Shown here: in pieces, positions 55,841 through 64,000 of the stretch
Numbering within the stretch: the stretch's first letter is position 1
How the letters are laid out: each line of letters begins with the position of its first letter
NCBI RefSeq assembly: GCF_004327285.1
Contig: NZ_QJUI01000003.1
Coordinates: 278,136 to 342,135, forward strand
Direction: 5' to 3'
Origin: Phytopseudomonas daroniae
Lineage (GTDB): Bacteria > Pseudomonadota > Gammaproteobacteria > Pseudomonadales > Pseudomonadaceae
DNA length: 64,000 nt
Program-made: the position numbers and the translations under genes
Notes under the pieces: model-generated
Seen by the model: the letters and a program-made list of their open reading frames with translations, nothing else
Databases searched by the model: none
What the model was told of the DNA's origin: nothing

Positions 55841-56992
55841 CTAGAGCGCGTAGTGCTTCAGCTCACGGGCGATCACCAGGCGCTGGATCTCGCTGCTACC
55901 TTCATAGATCTGGGTAATGCGTGCATCCCGGTAATAGCGCTGCACTGGGAAGTCCTCAAGATAACCGTAACCGCCGTGAACCTGCAGTGCCTTGGAACAA
56001 ACACGCTCGGCCATTTCCGAGGCGAACAGTTTGGCCTGGGAGGCTTCCGACAGGCACGGCTGGCCAGCACTGCGCAGGCGTGCGGCGTGCAGGGTCAGCA
56101 GGCGTGCGGCGTTGATCTGGGTGTGCATGTCGGCGAGCAGATTGGCGATGCTCTGATGCTCGCCGATGGGCTTGTCGAACTGCACCCGCTCGCGGGAGTA
56201 GAGCAGGGCCGCTTCGAAGGCGGCGCGGGCGATGCCGACGGCCTGGGCGGCAATGCCGATGCGTCCGCCTTCGAGGTTGGAGAGGGCTATGCCCAGGCCT
56301 TTGCCGCGCTCGCCGAGCAGGTTCTGCGCAGGGATGCTGCAGTCTTCCAGGGTGATGGCACAGGTATCCGAAGCGCGAATACCCATCTTGTGTTCGCTGC
56401 GTTCGATGCGGAAACCGGGTGTATTGGTCGGTACCAGAAAGGCGGAGATGCCCTGTTTTCCAAACGCGGCATCGGTGACGGCGAAGACGATGGCCAGGCC
56501 GGCGCGTCGGCCATTGCTGACGAACTGCTTGGCGCCATTGAGTACCCAGCGGTCATCGCGCAGCTCGGCGCGGGTGCGCAGGTTATGGGCTTCGGAACCG
56601 GCCTGCGGCTCGGTCAGGCAGAAACAGCCGATCACTTCACCGCTGGCCAGGCGCGGCAGCCAATCGTTCTTCTGCGCATCGCTGCCATAGTTGAGCAGGG
56701 GGCCACAGCCCACCGAGTTGTGCACGCTCATCAGGGTGCCGGTGGCGGCATCGGCGGCGGAGACTTCCTCCACGGCCAGGGCATAGGCCACATAGTCGAG
56801 GTAACTGCCGCCCCAGGTGTCCGGTACTATCATCCCCAGCAGGCCCATGTCGCCCATCTGGGCGACTACCGCATCATCGATCCAGCAGGCCTTTTCCCAT
56901 TCCTGAGCGTGCGGAGCGATGGCACGCCGGGCGAACTGCCGGGTGCAGTCGCGGATCATGCGTTGTTCTTCGTCTAGTTCGATGTCGTGCAT
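55841..56992 (-). CDS. Acyl-CoA dehydrogenase
   Basis: 383 residues. FAD-flavin motifs [18 protein letters not shown] and AKQFVSNG, and the C-terminal [35 protein letters not shown] with the family's catalytic or structural glutamate in YEGSSE. Medium or short/branched-chain type; chain length cannot be told from the sequence. No etfAB or fadA genes are adjacent. Confidence 0.9.
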   Translation of the reverse strand: MHDIELDEEQRMIRDCTRQFARRAIAPHAQEWEKACWIDDAVVAQMGDMGLLGMIVPDTWGGSYLDYVAYALAVEEVSAADAATGTLMSVHNSVGCGPLLNYGSDAQKNDWLPRLASGEVIGCFCLTEPQAGSEAHNLRTRAELRDDRWVLNGAKQFVSNGRRAGLAIVFAVTDAAFGKQGISAFLVPTNTPGFRIERSEHKMGIRASDTCAITLEDCSIPAQNLLGERGKGLGIALSNLEGGRIGIAAQAVGIARAAFEAALLYSRERVQFDKPIGEHQSIANLLADMHTQINAARLLTLHAARLRSAGQPCLSEASQAKLFASEMAERVCSKALQVHGGYGYLEDFPVQRYYRDARITQIYEGSSEIQRLVIARELKHYAL

Positions 56993-57120
56993 AGCGACCT
57001 CTCTGTTGTCATTGGCCCGAGCCGGATCACGGCAGGTGGGCAGGTGCGGCTACCACGGATCGCGTGGCAGGCTGACTACAGAGTCGCCCAGGAACGGGCT
57101 AATCGCAAACGCAAGAACGC

Positions 57121-57144
57121 GCGCGGTGACGGTCGTCACCGCGC
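57121..57144 (-). terminator. Hairpin downstream of the lytic transglycosylase gene
   Basis: GCGCGGTGACG (57121-57131) pairs with CGTCACCGCGC (57134-57144), ten bases after the minus-strand stop at 57154. The loop is tight and no long T run follows, so this is a weak terminator call. Confidence 0.45.
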
Positions 57145-57153
57145 TGGAGGGGA

Positions 57154-58446
57154 TCAGTTCTGCTGGCGCAACTGCTCGAGCAGGTTGCTGTCCGGATACC
57201 CATCGGCCGGCCAGCCCAGGTGCAGCTGGAAGGCGCGAATCGCCTTGCGCGTGTTGGCGCCGATGATGCCATCCGCGTGGCCGGAGTCGAAGCCTCGGGC
57301 GCTCAAGCGCTCCTGCAGTTCGACGCGTTCGCTGCGGCCCAACTGCCGATCACCTTCCGGCCAGGTGCCTTGAATGCCATTGCCACCACGCAGGCTGTCG
57401 GACAGCAGGCCTATCGCCAGCGCATAGGACGTGGAGTTGTTGTAGCGCAGGATGCTGCGGAAGTTGCCGAGCAGCAGGAAGGCCGGCCCGCGATGCCCGG
57501 CGGGCAGCAGCAGGGTAGCGCTGGCATCGTCACGCGGGGTTCTCAGCGGCTGGCCTACGGGGTGAATGCCAAGGGCGCGCCATTCGCTCAGGCTACGGCG
57601 CACCTCCGGGTCGGCCAGGGCGTAATCGAAGCCTTGCGGCAGCTGCACTTCGAAACCCCAGGGCTGGCGTAGTTGCCAGTTGGAGCCTTGTAGGTAGTGG
57701 GCCGCCGAGGCCAGCGCGTCGGCAGAGGATGTCCACACGTCGCGCTTGCCATCGCCGTCGAAGTCCACGGCGTGTTCGTTATAGGTGGTGGGCATGAACT
57801 GGGTCTGGCCCATGGCGCCGGCCCAGGAGCCGACCAGGCTTTCCGGAGCGATATCACCGTGCTGGAGAATCTGCAGGACGGCCAGCAACTGACTGCGCCA
57901 GAAAGCCTGGCGACGACCTTCGTAGGCCAGGGTCGCCAGGGAGCGCACCACGTTGTGGCTGCCGATGTTGCTGCCGAAGTTGCTTTCCAGGCCCCAGATG
58001 GCGACCAGCGTTTCCGCGTCGACGCCATAGCGCTGTTCGATCTGGTTGAGCATGGCGCGGTTCTGCGTCAGCAGGATGCGGCCACGGGCGACGCGGCTGG
58101 GGGAAACGGCCCCTTTCAGGTATTCCCATACCGGACGGCTGAACTCTGGCTGGCTGCTGTCGGCCTTGACCACATCGGGGTTCGGGACGACGCCCGCGAA
58201 AGCGCGGTCGAACAGGGTCGGGCTGATACCGGCGGCCATCGCGTCGCTGCGCAGCAGGTCACGCCATTGTTCGAAGCTCAGTTGCTCCTGAACGGGTTGG
58301 GTGAACGCGGTATTGATCGAGGTATTGCTCTGCGGGGTGCTCGGGGCCGCCAGGGGCTGGGCAGGGGCATCGGCACAGGCCGTGAGCAGGAGCAGGAAGC
58401 TGGCCGCAGCTGTGGCTGGCAGGCCGCGAATGAACAGGTTGGGCAT
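57154..58446 (-). CDS. Lytic murein transglycosylase, MltB-type lipoprotein with peptidoglycan-binding domain
   Basis: 430 residues. Lipoprotein signal ending LLLLTAC, so outer-membrane anchored. Catalytic E154 in AIWGLESNFGSNIG; SWAGAMGQTQFMPTTYNEHAVDFDGDGKRD is the family signature. The C-terminal PG_binding_1 domain (GFDSGHADGIIGANTRKAIRAFQ) extends it beyond E. coli MltB. ATG at 58446 chosen; another lies two codons upstream. Cleaves glycan strands to 1,6-anhydromuropeptides. SltB2 of P. aeruginosa is a plausible equivalent. Confidence 0.88.
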   Translation of the reverse strand: MPNLFIRGLPATAAASFLLLLTACADAPAQPLAAPSTPQSNTSINTAFTQPVQEQLSFEQWRDLLRSDAMAAGISPTLFDRAFAGVVPNPDVVKADSSQPEFSRPVWEYLKGAVSPSRVARGRILLTQNRAMLNQIEQRYGVDAETLVAIWGLESNFGSNIGSHNVVRSLATLAYEGRRQAFWRSQLLAVLQILQHGDIAPESLVGSWAGAMGQTQFMPTTYNEHAVDFDGDGKRDVWTSSADALASAAHYLQGSNWQLRQPWGFEVQLPQGFDYALADPEVRRSLSEWRALGIHPVGQPLRTPRDDASATLLLPAGHRGPAFLLLGNFRSILRYNNSTSYALAIGLLSDSLRGGNGIQGTWPEGDRQLGRSERVELQERLSARGFDSGHADGIIGANTRKAIRAFQLHLGWPADGYPDSNLLEQLRQQN

Positions 58447-58517
58447 GGTCATCTCAACACGTTTTGCAGGCGAACACCTTAGCACGGATGAGCAGGAATG
58501 CGGGCTGGGCGAGGTTT

Positions 58518-58670
58518 TCAAGCCACCATAAATGAAGAAGCCTCCCAGTTTTGCTGGGAGGCTTGGCGACGGTAGCTGCCTTTTCCTTTGCCGGGGCGTT
58601 CCTGGCGTGAGCGGAACAGTGGCTGGGCGACGATGGATTTGGCCTTGTTCGGGCGTGCTTTCTTGCTCAT
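58518..58670 (-). CDS. arfA: Alternative ribosome-rescue factor A
   Basis: 50 residues, MSKKARPNKAKSIVAQPLFR then RPGKGKGSYRRQ and NWEASSF. The KGKGSYRR and NWEAS motifs are those of ArfA, which recruits RF2 to ribosomes stalled on nonstop mRNA. GAGGA lies seven bases before the ATG at 58670. A terminator-like hairpin (58538-58564) lies inside the last codons, as in E. coli, where it makes arfA mRNA itself nonstop so the protein accumulates only when tmRNA fails. Confidence 0.88.
   Translation of the reverse strand: MSKKARPNKAKSIVAQPLFRSRQERPGKGKGSYRRQASQQNWEASSFMVA
58538..58564 (-). terminator. Intragenic terminator hairpin in arfA
   Basis: AAGCCTCCCAG and CTGGGAGGCTT (11 bp) around TTTTG. 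It lies before the arfA stop and is followed on the minus strand by CTTCATTTATGG, a modest T-rich stretch. Confidence 0.8.
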
Positions 58671-58756
58671 GGCATGTCCTCGATCAGTGCTCGTGCCGGT
58701 GCGAGCGGTAGAAATCATGCGCCGCTCGGGTGGCGATGTCCACACTTGATGCAGGC

Positions 58757-59791
58757 TTAGGAACCGAGCTTCAGGCGCTGGCCGGCCATCATCAACACCA
58801 GGCGCGACAGGCTGGCCCAGGGATCGCCGGCCGCCTGGCCTTTGACCTGGGCATCGATCTGCTGGGCATCCATCAACAACGCATTCCAGCGTGCCGACGA
58901 GTGGCGCTGCAGGGCTTTGCTGACCAGCGGACGGCGCTTGTCCCAGACTGGTGGGCGCGCCGAGGCGAAGGCCTTGTCCAGCGGTACGCCCTGGCTGAAC
59001 TGGTAGGAAAGATTGGCCAGTTGACGCAGCTCGCGAGCCAGCATAACCACGATGAACAGCGACTCCTGACCCTCGCCGCGCAAACCATCGAGCATGCGCA
59101 GGGCATGGGCGGCTTCGCCGTTGAGGATGGCGTCGATCAGACCGAAAACGTCATAACGGGCGCTGTCGGCAACCGCCGCCTGCACCGTGCCGGCATCGAT
59201 CTGTTGGCCGTTGGCGAGCAGCTTGAGTTTCTCGATCTCCTGGGCGGCAGCCAGCAGGTTGCCTTCTACCCGGGCGGCGATCAGATCCACCGCGTCGGCG
59301 GTGGCGTTCATGCCGCCCTGTGCCAGGCGCTGGCGAATCCACTGCGGCAGCTGATTGGCGTCCACCGGCCAGATTTGCACGAACTGGCAATGCGGGCCGT
59401 CGATCAGCGCCTTGGCCCACTTGGTTTTCTGCGCGCTGCCGTCGAGTTTGGGCAGGCTGATCAGTAACAAGGTGTCTTCCGGCGGCCGGCCGAGGTATTC
59501 GATGATCGCTGCAGCACCCTTGTCGCCGGGCTTGCCGTTTGGAATACGCAGCTCGATGACACGTTTCTCGGCGAACAGCGACATGCTGGCGCCGGCTTCA
59601 TAAAGCATGCCCCAGTCGAAGTTGGCTTCGGCGTGAAACACCTCGCGCTCGCTGAAGCCTTGGGTGCGGCTGGCGTTGCGAATGGCGTCGGCGGCTTCCT
59701 GGCACAGCAACGCTTCGTCGCCGCAGACCACGTAGACGGGAGCCAGGGAACCCTGAAGATGTTTGCCGAGTTGGGCGGGGGCGAGTTTCAT
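58757..59791 (-). CDS. holA: DNA polymerase III delta subunit
   Basis: 344 residues. YVVCGDEALLCQEAADAIR opens the clamp-loader fold; LLISLPKLDGSAQKTKWAKAL and LLAAAQEIEKLKLLANG are typical of HolA. Delta opens the beta clamp. Conserved order leuS-lptE-holA on the minus strand, here with a repeat composite inserted between lptE and holA. Confidence 0.93.
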   Translation of the reverse strand: MKLAPAQLGKHLQGSLAPVYVVCGDEALLCQEAADAIRNASRTQGFSEREVFHAEANFDWGMLYEAGASMSLFAEKRVIELRIPNGKPGDKGAAAIIEYLGRPPEDTLLLISLPKLDGSAQKTKWAKALIDGPHCQFVQIWPVDANQLPQWIRQRLAQGGMNATADAVDLIAARVEGNLLAAAQEIEKLKLLANGQQIDAGTVQAAVADSARYDVFGLIDAILNGEAAHALRMLDGLRGEGQESLFIVVMLARELRQLANLSYQFSQGVPLDKAFASARPPVWDKRRPLVSKALQRHSSARWNALLMDAQQIDAQVKGQAAGDPWASLSRLVLMMAGQRLKLGS

Positions 59792-59835
59792 GAGTTTCTA
59801 ACCTGAGGGCCGAAGGAGCGACCCCATCCGTCTTA

Positions 59836-60067
59836 GAGCCTGTTCACGATTTTTCGACGAGCCTTCACGTGCAGTGGCAGCAAAAAGGCGCAAGCGGACG
59901 GTCGTAGGATGGGTGAAACCCATCGGAAATTGATGGGTTTCACCCATCCTACGGGCTGGTGGATGAAAAGAGCGTCATCCACCCTACGTCCGCTTCCGCC
60001 TTATTGCCGTCGATCCATAGGGATACGGGTTCTCTTTGCCAAGTACACCAAGATCGTGAACCGGTTC
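59836..60067. repeat. Composite repeat: family-A-type ends enclosing family C and half of family B
   Basis: Left end GAGCCTGTTCACGAT (59836-59850) and right end ATCGTGAACCGGTTC (60053-60067) are the inverted ends of family A. Inside are an exact family C copy (59903-59953) and half a family B copy (about 59957-59992). The right end touches the lptE stop codon. No family A hairpin interior remains. Confidence 0.8.
59903..59953. repeat. 51-bp perfect-hairpin repeat, family C, copy 2
   Basis: Identical to 4924-4974 over 51 bases, nested in the composite element at 59836-60067. Confidence 0.85.
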
Positions 60068-60673
60068 TTATTGAACCGGCAGTTCGATGGGTGACTGCTG
60101 CGGCTGGGCGGCTTCGCGCTGACGTGCTGCCTCCAGGGCGTCTGCTTCTGCCTTGGCCTTGGCTTCGGCGGTTTGTTGCAGGGCGTCGAGTTGATCCGGG
60201 GTGATCTGCTGCAGGCGCTGGGCCAGTTGCTGCACCAGGTCGCGGCGCATTTCCGTACGCAACTGAGCCGACTCCTGATCATTGCTGATCAGGTTGTTGG
60301 AGTCCTGCACGTAGTAGCTCTGCACTTCCAGTTGATTGCTCATCAGCAGCAGATCCTTGGCGCCGCGGATTTCGTAATCCAGTGTCAGGGTACGCTCGTA
60401 TTCAACGCTGCGAGCAGAGCTGGTGTAGCTGGCGGAGCGCTGTTTTTCCTGCTCGTTGGCCAGGTACAGCTTGTAGGCGGCGCCCGGGAAGACGCGCACG
60501 CCGTTGTTTTCCAGTACTTCACGAACGTCACGTACGGTTTCGCCGTAGCTGTCGCGGGCGCTGACCTCGAGTTCGTCGAGGGCGAACTGCACGTCACCGG
60601 TGCCGCGCAGCTGGAAGCCACATGCGCCGAGCAGGCCTGCCAGGCCGATTACCAACAGATTGCGCTTGATCAT
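60068..60673 (-). CDS. lptE: LPS-assembly lipoprotein
   Basis: 201 residues. Signal and lipobox [20 protein letters not shown], then LRGTG...[32 protein letters not shown] of the LptE fold. Plugs the LptD barrel in the outer membrane. The tail is Gln/Ala-rich ([20 protein letters not shown]) and is not part of the core fold. Start at 60673 follows AAGGGG; the stop TAA is flush with a repeat element. Confidence 0.91.
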   Translation of the reverse strand: MIKRNLLVIGLAGLLGACGFQLRGTGDVQFALDELEVSARDSYGETVRDVREVLENNGVRVFPGAAYKLYLANEQEKQRSASYTSSARSVEYERTLTLDYEIRGAKDLLLMSNQLEVQSYYVQDSNNLISNDQESAQLRTEMRRDLVQQLAQRLQQITPDQLDALQQTAEAKAKAEADALEAARQREAAQPQQSPIELPVQ

Positions 60674-60787
60674 CTCGTTATCCCCTTGTCCTGCCGGCTC
60701 CGCTGGCCGGCATGGGCAGGCACGGGTGCCTGCGTTGCCGATACGTTGACCCGGTGTCGGCAGCACGCCGACACCTCACTTGCCGCC

Positions 60788-64000
<3,213 letters not shown>

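Overview
The window is a contiguous, gene-dense, GC-rich gammaproteobacterial chromosome segment. Gene content and order (nic cluster, leuS-lptE-holA, dapE/ndvB, dapD/csdA, pntAA-AB-B, tandem DUF2388 genes, OprD porins) point to Pseudomonas. The many GTAGGATGGGTG-type palindromic repeats suggest the mendocina/oleovorans/stutzeri side of the genus, but that placement is a guess from pattern memory.

Bases 1-14669 hold a complete aerobic nicotinate degradation cluster: a TetR regulator (nicS-like, cut by the left edge), the nicAB molybdenum hydroxylase, nicR, nicX, nicC, nicD, nicE, nicF, the transporter nicT, the porin nicP and a trailing XdhC-type molybdenum cofactor maturation gene. NicAB hydroxylates nicotinate to 6-hydroxynicotinate. 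NicC converts that to 2,5-dihydroxypyridine, NicX opens the ring, NicD removes formate, NicF removes ammonia and NicE isomerises maleate to fumarate. Two matching palindromes between nicX and nicC are good NicR operator candidates. A duplicated palindromic segment upstream of nicA may be the NicS target.

Bases 14855-24282 carry a GFA-family protein, a lone receiver domain and a second molybdenum enzyme set: paoA (Tat signal, 2Fe-2S), paoB (FAD), paoC (Mo site), xdhC and mocA, then an OprD-family porin. A likely orphan small RNA with its own terminator lies at about 24420-24571. Bases 24933-30645 hold a frameshifted LysR gene and a LacI-controlled sugar operon (Gfo/Idh/MocA oxidoreductase, TIM-barrel isomerase, MFS symporter) with a perfect 24-bp operator.

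Bases 30687-51676 are mostly housekeeping or core accessory genes: a sulfatase-fold membrane transferase, cytochrome b561/PepSY divergent from a QseBC-like two-component system, a DUF4105 protein with two DUF2388 paralogues, transhydrogenase pntAA-AB-B, rlmA, dapE, ndvB, tcdA, csdA-sufE and dapD.

Bases 52064-54185 are a decayed region. A broken type I-E cas3 (HD domain only) is followed by an unknown gene and one isolated 29-nt type I-E CRISPR repeat, which looks like the ghost of a lost CRISPR-Cas locus. The right end carries a Na+/H+ antiporter, an acyl-CoA dehydrogenase, a lytic transglycosylase, arfA (with a terminator hairpin inside its coding region), holA, lptE and leuS.

Several families of short palindromic repeats recur across the window. 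Three copies of one family sit exactly at the stop codons of nicT, paoB and lptE.
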